Source: Knufia peltigerae (taxonomy: Eukaryota > Ascomycota > Eurotiomycetes > Chaetothyriales > Trichomeriaceae). From it: a stretch of 64,000 nt of DNA. The notes beneath the pieces are model-generated. The model had not been told where the DNA came from. It was given only the letters and a program-made list of their open reading frames with translations, and searched no databases. Both the position numbers and the translations under genes were made by a program. The DNA lies in NCBI GenBank assembly GCA_030247855.1, contig JAPDRN010000059.1, positions 124,001 to 188,000 of the forward strand, given 5' to 3'. The number at the start of each line of letters is the position of its first letter. Positions within the stretch are counted from its first letter, which is position 1. Shown in pieces: positions 1-11,080 of this stretch.

Positions 1-2347
1 TGCCTGGAATTGTATCAACGAGAAGACTCACTTTATTTACTTCTTGTCTGTCGCTTGTGAAACGGACAGAATTGGCGAAAACTCTCAAAAAACGAAAAAT
101 GCAGCAAAAAAGTGTGTCGTGTAGTGTCGATCTTAGGTACTGTGCTGAGAGGAGAGACAAAGCTGTTTCATCAACGTTGCTTCAGATGTGTCCGAGATGC
201 CGCTGCATGAATATAAAGGTCGAAGGAGAGGATGTCGAGCTATATGATTGTAAGCTGTGATGTTCAGGTTGCAGGAGATTCGATGATGATGGAGGAGGAG
301 GAGGAAGAATGCTTGGATGTGATGGAGGAGAAATATCGACACATTTATAGATGCCGACCTGGGTGCAATGGCGGGTGAGGACCACATGTCAGCCGCTTAG
401 AGCGGTTGACGGAGAGGTCCATGGATATCCAGGCTAAGCCGATGGTATCCCATCGGTTATCAAAGGAGGTGTTTCGTCATTTGCAAGGTGAAAAGGGCAT
501 GTCTGCGGTTGTGACGAGGAGTTGATGAAGGTGTGACGGCAATGTGACGAAGATCGGCTGGTGTTGAGGAGGAGGCAACGAGAACACTCACAGTAAAGAT
601 TGATATATTGCTGCTAGCCATCAGTATTATGAACACGAGACATGTACGGAGATAGCAACGCCACCTTTCCTCACAGGGCGAGAGAATGCAGGTACTGTTT
701 GCAGGTGTGATGATATCTCCTGCCACAGTCTGATCACAGACTCCCCAGTTGAAGCTATATATAGCCATTGTCAGCACTGGTCAGTCATACACCGTCTGCT
801 TGAACAGGAAGAATTTCTACAGAACTTCAGACCGGCACCGGGATCCTCATATAGTGGCGAGGAGACAGTGTTTGCATTGTTTGAACAAAGCCTAGCTCTT
901 CACGGTGGCATGCAGAAGTCCGACCAGCAAACTATCAGTCCTGACAAGGGGTAACAATATCACTCACCCAAAGGAAGCTTTTTCTGTTTGTTCGTTTGTA
1001 TGCAGGTCTTTCAGTGTAGAGATATCTCGCTTGCTGCTCGATTAGATGGACGTCGTGAAGTCAAAGGGCCAGGGCAAAACGCTTCACAAGGCGACAATGC
1101 CGAGAGACGAATTGACTGCAACTGCCCCTACGTGTAAGTGTTGTAGTATGAGCATGCGAGGCTGCACCGTTAGTGCCGATGGCCTTTATCTTGTTGTTGA
1201 AAACGCGACGAGCGTGATAGAAAGACGACGGCAAGGAGTATGAAAACAATGACGGCGTCAATAGGAGGCTATCTTCCTGTCCGACGTCGATAACGAAGAA
1301 GTGACGGAAGGACGACGGGAAGTAACGTAGAGGAGAGAGAAACGAAGAGGTAACGTTAGGAAGAGATAACGTAGCGAAGACGATGACGAGGAGGTAACGT
1401 AGGAAACAGCTAACGTAGAGAAGATGCGACAAAGTGTTGATGTCAGGAAGAGGCAACGAGGCGAAGAGACGATGTAAAGTAGATGCGACGAAAAGTGACG
1501 AAAAGTAACGAAATGGTGATGGAAAAGAAAAAAGGGAGTTGCCCAGTGAGGGAGAACGATAACATGAAAGTAACGTAGAAACGTCGTAGAGTACAAGGCT
1601 CTGATGTTCAGGAGGCAAAGATAGAAGGTGCTCTTGTGACGACAAGGTCACGTAGATGTGACGAGGAGTACGAGTAGGTGTTGTAGAAATCGGGATCAGG
1701 ACGAAAAAGAATGATGAGAAAGAAACGGAAACCTGAGCACTTTTGAGGGTGCTGCTTTGCTGCAGGTCCAAGGAAGGTTGTTGCTGTAGGAATGCAAGAT
1801 ATAAAAATACCCCGTAGCAACGCAGAAAGGTATCGTTGATATTGGACAGTGCGATGGAATTGTTGAGGCGGAAAAGGTCGAGGAAGCAGAGAAAATGGAA
1901 GACGCAGGACTCGTATTCGTAGGGGAGGCTGGGGAGGGGTATTTTTCTGCCACCATGTACCAGTCAGTCAAGCATGCTCTGTAAACTGCGCTTTACACCA
2001 GCTGCATTGAACACCCAACGTAGTGTACACAGTGTCCTCATACACAATAGAGAAAGGCAGTAAAAAACGAGTGTATTCTCATACCTTGAGCACACCTCCC
2101 TCAGAATATATTGTGGATAGTCTGAGGCAGAATGCTAACCTCCAAAAGGTAGCCTTCACTTGGCGTGCCCATGTTCCTGTGAGGGCACTCCCAGCTGCAC
2201 CTTCAATGTTCGCATTGTGCTAAATCCCTTACGTGTTGTAGATCTAGCAGGGCACAAGAAACATCCCATCGCCTTCTCGAGTGCCGAGACTGTTCATCCG
2301 GCTCGAGGCCCTTGACCTATGCTATTAGATGTGTCCACGATCCTCCA
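1..2347. other. gene-free stretch with low-complexity sequence
   Basis: No reading frame here has recognisable protein character. Frames of up to 236 codons on the minus strand are translations of purine/pyrimidine-biased low-complexity DNA, rich in S, L, F and T. A degenerate repeat occupies roughly 1285-1590 and is listed separately. The stretch may include the 3' region of the phosphatase gene that ends at 2348, but no terminator signal could be assigned. Confidence 0.6.
1285..1590. repeat. decayed ~44-bp minisatellite, purine-rich on + strand
   Basis: The 6-mer TAACGT recurs at 1323, 1351, 1367, 1395 and 1411. The spacing alternates 28, 16, 28, 16, so a 44-bp period is visible (1323/1367/1411 and 1351/1395). 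A further diverged copy can be followed from about 1455 (CAACGAGGCGAAGAGACGATG against TAACGTAGCGAAGACGATG), and scattered pieces continue to 1571. The + strand is strongly purine-rich (GA, GACG), giving long but meaningless open frames on the opposite strand. The copies are too diverged to be a recent expansion. Confidence 0.7.
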
Positions 2348-3058
2348 TCAAGTTGTTCCGTCTTTCTTGTTTGGTCCGCCTGCTCCTTTCTCCAAGATCC
2401 GAAAGGCAAGGGTCTTGGTAGCATGTTCGTTGTTGGCCTTCCACACATTGTATTCTTCCTTGTGTGTGGTGCCATCTGCCTCGAAAATGCTGTATTCCAT
2501 GCGTTCCCACAACTGCAGCTGAGCTTCAAATCCCGGATTCGGCTTGACTTTGGAACGAGACTGACGCACATACCGCAAAGCTGTATCGTAATCTAAGCAC
2601 ATATCCTCCATGATGAAGGCAAGCACCACAGAAGCAGAGCGCGAGATGCCTTTGGCACAATGCACCAGGATTCCACCATCATTGTTCTTCATGCTGCTCC
2701 TGATGAATTCACATGCTTCGCCGAGGATCTCAAGAAGGTCGTCCGAGCCAACATCACGCAGTTTGAGGAACTTGAGGACAAACTTCCATTCATCTTCTGG
2801 GTGAACCTTTGGCGTGCGGTCTGGTCTGTCAATGATTGACAAAACGTACTTGATCTCCGGTCTATGAGGTGCTGGGTAGTATGGGCTCAACACTGCACAT
2901 GCTGTCTGGATACTGAGATTCTGTCAGGGAGCTCAAGGGAAGGTCCACTCGCGAGGCGTGACTTACTCGGATAGATAGAGGCCTGGTATGATTCTATCAG
3001 GTATCAAAGGGGCACTTGTCGTTGAGGGCACCATAGACTGATCGGGATTGTTGTCCAT
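2348..3058 (-). CDS. dual-specificity protein phosphatase
   Basis: Predicted 218-residue cysteine-dependent phosphatase from two exons (3058-2967 and 2912-2348), joined over a 54-base intron with a GTAAGT donor; the join reads LYLSDIQTACAVLSPYYP. The catalytic signature HCAKGISRSAS (HCx5RS) has its nucleophilic cysteine at about residue 116, and the Asp in RDVGSDD about 30 residues earlier is a candidate general acid. The protein is little more than the catalytic domain, as in small fungal DUSPs, and lacks the C-terminal zinc domain of Yvh1. Such enzymes dephosphorylate pTyr and pSer/pThr on signalling proteins; the substrate cannot be told. The ATG at 3058 (MDNNPDQ) was chosen because the upstream in-frame extension has no family-like character; a longer N terminus is possible. 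Confidence 0.85.
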
Positions 3059-4114
3059 TGTGGCAGCTTTTGGTTGTTTCACGGATCTAGCTGCAAAGCA
3101 AGAGTTGCCCACAAGTCTCGCGAAGCTCTCATGGCGTGAACGACGCGTCGAGGGGGTGATGGCTATTGTCATCATATTGGGCAGTGAATTGATCTCGAGG
3201 AGTATCCAGGTACGGCAGGACAAGTCACCTAGGTAGAGCGTTCTCTACTCACCGCCCTCCGCTGACGAAGTCGAAACTTCCTATACATCGTGACATCTTA
3301 CAGTTCAGTCCAAAGGGCAATGCTGTCCTTCTTATTGTTTTGAAGTCAATATCCCACTGGCAGGTCCTCAACCCGACGCGTCTGAGAAGAGGTGTGGAAG
3401 CATTTGGTAACATCATAATGTCAATGCGCTTACCATGCGAACACCGGAGGATGGTGGAAAGAAGCACGAGGAGATTCAGTGAAAGATGCTTGGTTAAATT
3501 GATGGCGGAAGCTATTTTGCTCGGCGCTGGATTTGGACACCCCACCAGTTCATCTCGTACCTCCCCGTACTGAAACATGCCAAACATCTTGTGATCATTC
3601 TGCATGAAACTATGATCAACACAGTGCAAAGAACTTGGGCGGTGGCGAAAGGACGTCGCCAGAATCCAGGTGCAGTTTGGCTTTATCCCGCAGCCACTGT
3701 TTCTTTCCCAGCTAACAATTGCTGAATGCCGTATCAAGACTGTGGATGGAATGGTAGCATTTGTAATTGGTCCAGCATTAACAAAGGCCAGGGAGCTTCA
3801 CAATTTGGGTCCAACATTGTGAGTCGATGGCCAGGTCGGAAAAAACAAACGTACCAGCCTTCGTCTGACAATGGAGCTAGCAGTGCATCTGGCTGTCAAA
3901 GAATACAACACCCCGTGATGCAAAATTGCTGCTTGGGCAATACTTCTCACCAGTGTGTTCAGTCTTGAATGCTCATGTGAATGGCCAATTCCAATGCCTC
4001 AGTCAGTGTAGACTGCCAGAGGCCGAGACTGCCAGTTGTTGCGCGACCATGACTTGTCGAAGTTCTCCATTTATGCGCCATAGGCGTTCTCTGTTGTGTC
4101 CTCGAGAATACCAT
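3059..4114. other. intergenic, nothing recognised
   Basis: About 1.05 kb between the start of the phosphatase gene and the stop of the Nop16 gene, both on the minus strand. It presumably holds the phosphatase promoter and leader and the Nop16 3' UTR. Open frames of up to 162 codons on either strand show no domain, no signal peptide and no plausible splice structure. Confidence 0.5.
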
Positions 4115-4866
4115 TCACGTCCCAACTTCTTGCTTTGCCTTCCATTTTCTCAGCCTCCTAGTTATGTCTGCCTCTGTTTGCTGCATAGGATTTAGTTTCC
4201 GATCTCTTACCATGGCTTTGGTGTCATCGCCATGTTTCTCGACGAGTCTAGTAATCCACTCCTCTTCTCGTTGACTTTGTTTTCGTGGCTGTTTCTTTTG
4301 AGACAAGAACTCTTCCTCGGCGGCCGCTTCGGCTTCAAGTTGCGCAACAATGTTGTTTTGGGGGCGATCTTTCACATGGCCGTCATCATCATTAATATCC
4401 ATAATATCGTTCAAAGGGTCATTCAGAGGATTGTCGTTCGTATCGGGCTCTGCCCTTATAACTCGGACAATCCGACCAGTCTCGGGATCTCTTTCAACCT
4501 GGACCTCTTGAGTTGCCTGCTTATTGAGAGCTCGTGGGCCGGCAATGGCAAGAGAATCCCGCTTCTTGTTCCCATCTTCCTCGGTCTCAAGGCTTGGTTT
4601 TTTCTCGGTGCCTCCGCTGGCGCCGTTCAACCTCGAACTCAAGCCCAAGCGCTTGTAGTTTTGCGATACAGTAAGTTTTCGGTCCCTACGATACATGTCA
4701 GTCCTGGGCATGGCACAGGCAGTAGAGTGTGAACAAACCAATTCTGTGCGATGGTCGCATTTCCTAAAAAATTGACCTTTTTCTTTCCAGTTTTGGTCCG
4801 GTTGGAATGTGGTTTGACTTTGGATATCGAAGAACGGTTCTTCTTTTTCTGTCTTTCTCTGCCCAT
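4115..4866 (-). CDS. NOP16: nucleolar protein 16 (60S ribosome biogenesis)
   Basis: Predicted 232-residue Nop16, a nucleolar factor of pre-60S ribosomal particle maturation. Exon 1 (4866-4739) encodes the basic start MGRERQKKKNR and the conserved NATIAQNW. A 53-base intron (4686-4738, GTTTGT donor) splits the tryptophan codon, and exon 2 continues DRKLTVSQNYKRLGL, which together form the family signature. The middle is acidic (residues ~105-135, DPLNDIMDINDDD). The C terminus is the charged helical region with HGDDTKAMVRDRKLNPMQQT, typical of the family, ending KWKAKQEVGT. The length matches fungal Nop16 (~230). It is divergent from the zinc transporter gene at 5201, with 334 bases between the starts. 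Confidence 0.93.
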
Positions 4867-5200
4867 TATGGCGACGTGTTTCTCTGCACGATTTTGTGTT
4901 GGGACACCTTTCTTCGCTGTCTGGCTGCGGCCACTCGAAAAAGACTTGCCGAGTAAAACAATACAAGAGCGCAGATAAATTTCCTTATCGCGATAAGAAG
5001 CTTCGCCTAACTTGCCTTTATCAGGAAATCCTGTCTGACAGCGTCAAGGCACACCAATCCGCCGAACAACTAGTCCAGATGCTTGGTCAGACAAAGGTAT
5101 TCTTGACACCCCTGGCTCGGTCTTAGGAGCATTGAGGGACAATCGCGTGCAAGCTGTTTTTGTGCAGGAGTGACAACGGAATTCCAACACAAGGGACAGC
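4867..5200. promoter_or_regulatory. shared divergent promoter region NOP16 / ZIP transporter
   Basis: The 334 bases separate the start codons of two divergently transcribed genes, so both promoters and leaders must lie here. No specific factor site could be assigned with confidence. Confidence 0.45.
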
Positions 5201-6557
5201 ATGGCTTCCTCATTATTCAGGACGTCCAGTATGCTACGATACAGCCTGTATGCTCTGTTTCTAGGCCTGACGGCCTCTGTCTGCGCCGAGGCTCTCCTCA
5301 ACAAGGGCGTAGGCCAATTGAGCCTCGACGAGATTGAGGAAAATCTGCAGGTACGAGCCACCACAACTGCCTTTACCTACATGCCTCCTTTTCGCCTCAT
5401 CGACTGACACCCATGTGTAGAAATGCGCATTCGTACAGAACCTCGCCGAGCACAAGCTCCGGACAGCCCCGTCCCAGAAGTCGTGGACGTCGCAGCTTTT
5501 CGCCGTCCTCTTCCCCTCCTCGTCGCCGGCAATCAACTCGCTCCTCGCGACGGCCTACATCTCCGGCCCTCCCAATTTTCTCCTGGCACTATGCCCACCG
5601 AACATAGACCCGTCCAGTCTCAGCGTGATGGTGGCGTTCGCCGTCGGTGGCCTGCTGGGCGACACTCTCTTCCACCTCCTCCCGGAGATCTTTCTGGGTG
5701 AAGACCACCACGACCGCGTCAAATTTGTCATGCTCGAACCCAACCGCAACCTCCTCCTGGGTGTCGGCATCATTGTCGGCCTCGTCACGTTCATGGCCAT
5801 GGACAAAGCCCTGAGAATTGCGACAGGGGGAGACGGCGGTCACAACCATTCGCACGAGCATTCGTCTACTTCCTCGTCGTCTGCCTCGAACGGGAGCGCC
5901 TCCAACACCAGTGGCAGTACCCCTTCCAAGTCCCATGGCGAGGTCCGCCAGCGCAACAAGTCGCAGAAGGCAGAAAAGGCAGAAAAGACCCCCAAGACAC
6001 CACCACAACCAGTGGACCCGATCAACCCCTCTGTCAAGCTCGCGGGTCTCCTCAACCTGATTGCCGATTTCACGCACAACATCACCGACGGCCTCGCCCT
6101 GTCCTCGTCGTTCTACGCGTCCCCGGCACTCGGCGCGACGACCACCATGGCCGTCTTCTTCCACGAGATCCCCCACGAGGTGGGCGACTTTGCCCTCCTC
6201 ATCCAGTCGGGCTTCTCCAAGAGGAAAGCCATGGGCGCCCAGTTCGTGACGGCCGTCGGTGCCTTTCTGGGCACGTGCATCGGCATCTTCGTCCAGGAGT
6301 ACGGTGGAAACAGCAGCAGCAGTACGAATGACTTGAACGGCGCCGCCACCAAGGGCATCTGGGGCACGAGTCTCCAGTGGGGAGACATGTTGCTTCCGTT
6401 CACCGCGGGCACGTTCCTGTACGTGGGCACCGTCGCCGTCATCCCCGAGTTGTTGGAGACGGGCTCCGACAAGGGCCAAGAGTTGAAGAAGACGGCTCTG
6501 CAGTTTGGCGCCATGTTTGTAGGTGCTGCCATCATGTTGGGCATCTCGTGGTCATGA
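5201..6557 (+). CDS. ZIP-family zinc transporter, KE4/Yke4 type
   Basis: Predicted 428-residue ZIP (SLC39) transporter. Exon 1 (5201-5350) encodes an N-terminal hydrophobic signal (SMLRYSLYALFLGLTASVCA). A 70-base intron (5351-5420) is followed by one long exon. Hallmarks are a first core helix with GGLLGDTLFHLLPE (after residue ~120), a His-rich cytosolic loop starting near residue 190 (GGHNHSHEHSS) with a Lys/Pro-rich segment after it, helix IV HNITDGLALSSSF (~269), and helix V FFHEIPHEVGDFALL with metal-binding His298/His302. The HEIPHEVGDF motif places it in the LIV-1/KE4 group, which moves Zn2+ out of the ER/Golgi into the cytosol. Last helices end at the C terminus, as usual. It is convergent with the aldehyde dehydrogenase gene (267 bases between stops). 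Confidence 0.93.
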
Positions 6558-6824
6558 AAAGCACAATGTGAGCTAATACATGAACTTCTTTTTGTTGGCA
6601 TGCTACTGCTCCCTGTGTGCATAGAGGGGAGCATTGACTGGATATTATTCTGGTTCACACATGTACGAGTATAGATAGAGAAGAGACCTGGAGTGTGAAC
6701 TGCGTTGTTCATTTGAACCGCTTGGTTAAATCGATGGCTCTAGTGTCGTATTCATTTGCTCCCTACCAAGCTTTGCTTCCTTTTCTTTTCGCTCTTCGAG
6801 ACACGCAAAGATTCCTAGTCCCTG

Positions 6825-8732
6825 CTACTCTTTGCGTAACAGTGCCCTCAGCAGGTCAAACACACTTTGCAATTGTTCCACCCACCCTAGGGAGTACCCC
6901 GTGCCGACCACGCCCTTGCATGCGTCCCAGCCGTGCCGGCTGACGGGGTACTGCAGCTTCGGCGGTATCCTCGTCTGGATGCCCAGCATCCTCGCCCACC
7001 GAGCATCCTGGCATACGCTTTTGATGTTGCACAGGGCACGTAGGCCTTCCTCGCCGCCGAACCGTCCGTAACCCGAACCCTTGACGCCGCCAAAGGGCAT
7101 CGAGCACGCGTAGTACGCGCCAAAGTCGTTGACGGCGACCATGCCTGCCTTGATGGCCCTGATACACTTTGCAACGTCTGGCCGGTTGTGGCCAAACACA
7201 CCAGCCCCCAAGGCATACTCGGTCGAATTGGCCATGTCGATGGCGTCATCCAGATTCTTTGCCCACATGAGGAGGAAGACTGGAGCGAAAAGCTCCTTTT
7301 GAGCAATGGGCATGTCTTTGGTCACACCACTGAGCAAGGTCGGTTCAAAGTAGTGGCCGCCCGGGTAGGTTGGGTGAGCATATCTTTTCCCGCCGCAGTA
7401 TAGTGTCGCGCCTCTTCCCACGGCATCTGCAACAAGCTCTTCCAGCGTAGAAAAGTTTCGACTGGAGATCATGGCACCCATATCCGGTGTTTGCTTGTCG
7501 AGAAGGACCGAGCCGAGCCTTAGATGAGAGATCTTCTGGCGAACACCGTCCAGAACCTTGTCATGGACCCCAGGGAGGGCAATGACGCGCTCGATGCCGA
7601 TGCAATTCTGTCCGGCAGATTGGAACACGCCGCGCATCAGGATCGACAGGACATCATCGATGTTTCTGACCGTCTGTGGATCGTCCAGCACAACAGCAGG
7701 ATCTTTACCGCCCAATTCCACTGTAACGGGAGTCAGTGCGTTCGCAGCGGATGAGCAGACCTTGTGAGCAATATCCCTGCTGCCGATGAATGTGATATGG
7801 CTTAGGCCAGGGTGACTTGTGAGATGGTCAGCAACATCTGGCAAGCATATTACTGTTTGCACAAGACGCCCACTGTGACCGCAAGCCTCCAGTGCTCCTC
7901 GAACAATATCTGTAAAGTAGATTGCGCTCCAGCAAGTCTGCTCACTTGGCTTGACGACGATGGCATTGCCTGCAAACAGAGCGGATATGATGGGCGATAT
8001 GAAATTGTGGAAGGCATAGTTCCAGCTGACGCATGCGGCCACCACGCCTAGAGGCTCGTAAACGACAGTATTTGACTTGTAGCACATCAAGAGGTTGGTT
8101 GGTCTTCTTGATGGCCGCAGTGCTTGTTCTCCATGCTTTATTGTCCATTGTAATTTCTCAACGGTAACGAGGATTTCTCCGAAGCAGGCATCGATCTTGG
8201 TCTTCCCACTGTCAAGGCAACACGCGGTAACGATTTCGTCTTGGTGGTCGAGAACGTATCGAAGTATCGTGCGCAGGACCCGCCGTCGCTGGGAGAAGGT
8301 CGTCAGCGTCCATGTTAGCTGAGCTTGAGCTGCTTCAGATATGGCAGAGTCAATTGTACTGGAGGATGCGGGTTGAATAGGGGCACCTAGAGGGCGACCA
8401 TCGGCTGGACAATAAGGGTGTATCTTTCCGTTGCGGATCTGGTTAACGTCTTAGCATTGAGGGTTTCCCAGCTGGGATACCCGACAACCTACTAGATCTG
8501 CCTGCTGATTCTGTCGCTCGATCGTCTGTTTCTCCCAATACCCAGCACGCAGCTGCTCAGGCACTGGGACCGTGTAGAGGATCGCATCTTCCCGTTTTGT
8601 GCTGAAGAATCTGCCCGTGACCACCAGAATTACAGCAGTCAGCGTCCCCAGTGCAAATAGAGACACACCCGGGCCGCGGCTGTCGTAAATTGAAGCTATC
8701 AGCTGCACCAAGGAATCGTACCGTGCCGACAT
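6825..8732 (-). CDS. membrane-anchored aldehyde dehydrogenase (Msc7-like)
   Basis: Predicted 617-residue aldehyde dehydrogenase superfamily member from two exons (8732-8493, 8438-6825) around a 54-base intron. The N terminus carries a single membrane anchor (FALGTLTAVILVVTGRFF, residues ~26-43) ahead of the catalytic domain, as in yeast Msc7 and its filamentous-fungal relatives. Visible catalytic elements are EPLGVVAACVSWNYAFHN (cofactor domain), VVKPSEQTCWS, the FIGS turn, VTVELGGKDP with the general-base Glu, and QSAGQNCIGIER with nucleophile Cys359. The C-terminal PFGGVKGSGYGRFGGEEG is the usual oligomerisation/closing segment. The reaction is NAD(P)+-dependent aldehyde oxidation; the substrate is unknown. 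The anchor suggests an ER or peroxisomal membrane location, which is inference. Confidence 0.9.
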
Positions 8733-9620
8733 CTTGATCTATCACCCATTGGTGGAGGAACAGATTCTCTTCTGCAACGACAAACTGCACCGCCACAGCA
8801 ACGACTCTTGCTTCTCGGAATTGCGGCTATAAAGGTTCTGAGTTGATTGGACGGGGCTGTTATCCGGAAGATCAACGCCACAGCTATGACATCGTGCTTG
8901 CAGGATCGGCGACACCCAGAACAAGGATCCCCCCACCTGACGTAGTTTGGCTTTCGGTGACGTTCCACGAGTTCCTTGTTTTTCAACGGCTTCAATCCGC
9001 AATGGGATGGTGTGCTGTATCGTGACTGGTCCGTTGTGAGATCCCTGTGGTGTTAGACTTCAATACTTCCTCTTTGGTCGATGGCGCCACGACAGGATTG
9101 TGCCATGGCTTGACGAGAAATTGAGATGATGGTCACGATGCAGATGATCAGGCTGGGGATCGAAGAAATCCAATTGCTGATGAGATTGAACATGGCAACC
9201 TCCCACGTCATCCGTAGGCAAATTGATAGTCGTATTTGTATGGGGATTGGCTGCAAAGCATTCCCATGCGTGGGAAACACCGACACTAGATTGTATCGAG
9301 TTTAGAAAGTCCGATTCATCGAAAACAAAGATGAGGTCAAAGCAATCAAGAGTCACTGCTTGGATGATGTAGTTGGTTGACCGCGTTACACACGAGGCAG
9401 CCACCAACCCGTTCCCTCCTTAACTCGTGTGTACTTAAGCGAAGTTGCCCTTGAACATTCTAGACAATCTCACTCCGAACATACATCTCGACATAAAAGC
9501 CACCAACCCTCCTGTTGTTGTCTCTCACTCAACAACGCACACATACACATACAAACAACAACAACAAAAACATTTTACACACATCAAAAGAAATCCTACA
9601 CCAAACATAGACAAGTCACA
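8733..9620. promoter_or_regulatory. divergent intergenic region with CA-rich leader
   Basis: The 888 bases lie between the divergent starts of the aldehyde dehydrogenase gene (-) and the small membrane protein gene (+). The last ~150 bases before 9621 are C/A-rich and T-poor (runs of CACACA and ACAACAACA), the typical composition of the 5' UTR of a well-expressed filamentous-fungal gene. Minus-strand frames around 9053-9407 were considered and not accepted as genes. Confidence 0.5.
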
Positions 9621-9883
9621 ATGGGTGCTGTCGTCTCTTGCGTAAGTCATACTGCTCACTTTCAGCCTCAACCTCACAACATGCTGACCGTCTTTTGCAG
9701 TTCGAGTCCATCTGCCGGACAATCGGCTCAGTGCTGATGGCAATCGTTAACGGCATCGGTGCAATCATCACCGCCATCGTCAATGGCATTGTTTCCCTCT
9801 TCGACATCATCATCTCCTGCCTCACCTGCGGCCGTACCCGACGACACCATAGATCAAGGACGCATACGACAAGTAGAGTTTGA
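9621..9883 (+). CDS. small conserved fungal membrane protein (MGAVVSC type)
   Basis: Predicted 67-residue protein. Exon 1 is just seven codons (MGAVVSC, 9621-9641). A 59-base intron (9642-9700, GTAAGT...TTTTGCAG) is followed by exon 2 (9701-9883). The body is two hydrophobic stretches, SVLMAIVNGIGAIITAIV and NGIVSLFDIIISCL, in which the unit AIVNGI(G/V) repeats, then a basic tail GRTRRHHRSR. I recall very similar short proteins as uncharacterised families in other Pezizomycotina; no function is known to me. Gly2 plus Ser6/Cys7 fits an N-myristoylation site followed by a palmitoylatable cysteine, and CLTC offers further cysteines; this is inference. The CA-rich leader suggests strong expression. 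Confidence 0.8.
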
Positions 9884-10243
9884 TCGGTGGACTCTCTCAA
9901 CAAGTGAAGTCGAGAGTGAGAGAGAGTCCGAGCGAACCTTGACATATTCGGTGCAGAAAGGAGAGTTTTGCTTTGTTTATGGCGAGCACACCCCACAGAA
10001 GAATCCATGACAGCGGCCGTGTTGCTTTGGCAAGCCGCGTAAGTTGGACACATTTTGTACTATTATGATCGATACCCTCAACAGCACAGTACAATAGTGG
10101 CAGCGCTAGCAGTTTAATGAATATTGCATGAAATAAATAAAATTGGTTTGCCATCATGTCTATGTAGTTATAACTTCCTGGTATCTTTTCGGTTGCGCCT
10201 TATAACTGTACTGGATCTACGAATATATATCTCGAATATCAAT
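9884..10243. other. convergent 3' region, nothing recognised
   Basis: The 360 bases lie between the stops of the small membrane protein (+) and the Rossmann protein (-). They are A/T-richer than the flanking genes, as expected for two 3' UTRs. An AATAAA-like run (TGAAATAAATAAAA, about 10129-10142) could serve polyadenylation. Confidence 0.45.
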
Positions 10244-11080
10244 CTAGCTAGTCAACGACACCATCTCGCCCTCCCACTTCCCCGTCCCATTCGGACTGAT
10301 GACATTCTCATACACCCAGTGTCCCACGTCTGCACGCTTCACGTTGAACCCCAGAGCCGGCTTACTCTCGGTGCCGACTTTCAATCCCTCGAGGCCCTTG
10401 GCGTCCTTGTAATCGACGCTCCCACTCAAGAGTGTCGGCCTGATGCCCACGACGTTTCGAAACACGCCCTCACCCTCACCCTTTTCCATTTCGCTGCGGT
10501 ACACGTCTTCCATCTTCCTCTTGTCGACGTGCGGGATCGCCAATGCCTGGTGGTAGAAGAAGCGCATGGCAAAGGGGACATCCTCGACCCCTCTACTGAT
10601 TCCCGTGGTGCTGACGAAGACCAAGAGCGGTTTCTGAGACGTCCGTAGAGATCTCTCGGCGTGGATTTCGCGCAGAGCCGTCACGAGCGTCTTGGCGGCC
10701 GTCTCACAGATCGTGGGATTGTCGAGTGTCGCGATGTGTCCAGGATGACACCAGTCGAAGGTGAGGCTGGGCGTACCGCCCAGGCCGGTGACGATGTGCG
10801 TGGGAAAGTCGTCACCACCGTCAGCGGAGGGTGATGATGCCAGGAGAGTCTTCTTGACGCTGGCCACGTCGAGGGCATTTCCTGGGACAATGGTGAGGTT
10901 GCCGTCGATCGTCGCCGCGTCGAGACCTTGAGACGTGAGTTGGTCGCGGAGTTTCGACGGGGTGCGCGCGAGCGCTACCGCGCGGTGTCCCGAGAGCAAG
11001 GTGTGGACTAGAATGGCGTTGGCGACGCCTCCCGTGGCACCGAAAAAGGCCACGGTGCGAGTCGTGCTTGTGGAAGTCAT
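10244..11080 (-). CDS. NAD(P)-binding Rossmann-fold protein (NmrA/SDR-like)
   Basis: Predicted 278-residue single-exon protein. The N terminus is a Rossmann dinucleotide-binding unit, VAFFGATGGVANAILVHTLL, with the GxxGxxA-type glycines at residues 14-18, followed by ALARTPSKL, where an Arg after the second strand suggests an NADP preference. The second strand-loop VPGNALDV and the later LLVFVSTTGISRG fit the atypical/extended SDR or NmrA-like group, which lacks a clear YxxxK. HVDKRKMEDVYR may replace the active-site helix. These proteins are oxidoreductases or redox-sensing regulators; the substrate is unknown. The ATG at 11080 is preferred over an upstream in-frame ATG at 11182 because the Rossmann fold normally starts within ~10 residues of the N terminus. 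Confidence 0.85.
   Translation of the reverse strand: MTSTSTTRTVAFFGATGGVANAILVHTLLSGHRAVALARTPSKLRDQLTSQGLDAATIDGNLTIVPGNALDVASVKKTLLASSPSADGGDDFPTHIVTGLGGTPSLTFDWCHPGHIATLDNPTICETAAKTLVTALREIHAERSLRTSQKPLLVFVSTTGISRGVEDVPFAMRFFYHQALAIPHVDKRKMEDVYRSEMEKGEGEGVFRNVVGIRPTLLSGSVDYKDAKGLEGLKVGTESKPALGFNVKRADVGHWVYENVISPNGTGKWEGEMVSLTS

Noticed and set aside
1061..1771. A 236-codon minus-strand frame
   Set aside because: Produced by the purine-rich minisatellite on the + strand; the translation is low-complexity S/L/F/T repeats with no start or splice context.
5589..6479. A 296-codon frame antisense to the zinc transporter
   Set aside because: Also a by-product of codon bias in the transporter; its Arg/Glu/Gly-rich translation has no protein-like pattern.
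9053..9407. Minus-strand frames upstream of the small membrane protein
   Set aside because: One has a single hydrophobic stretch, but frames overlap each other, lack conserved character and lie where a promoter for the divergent pair is needed.
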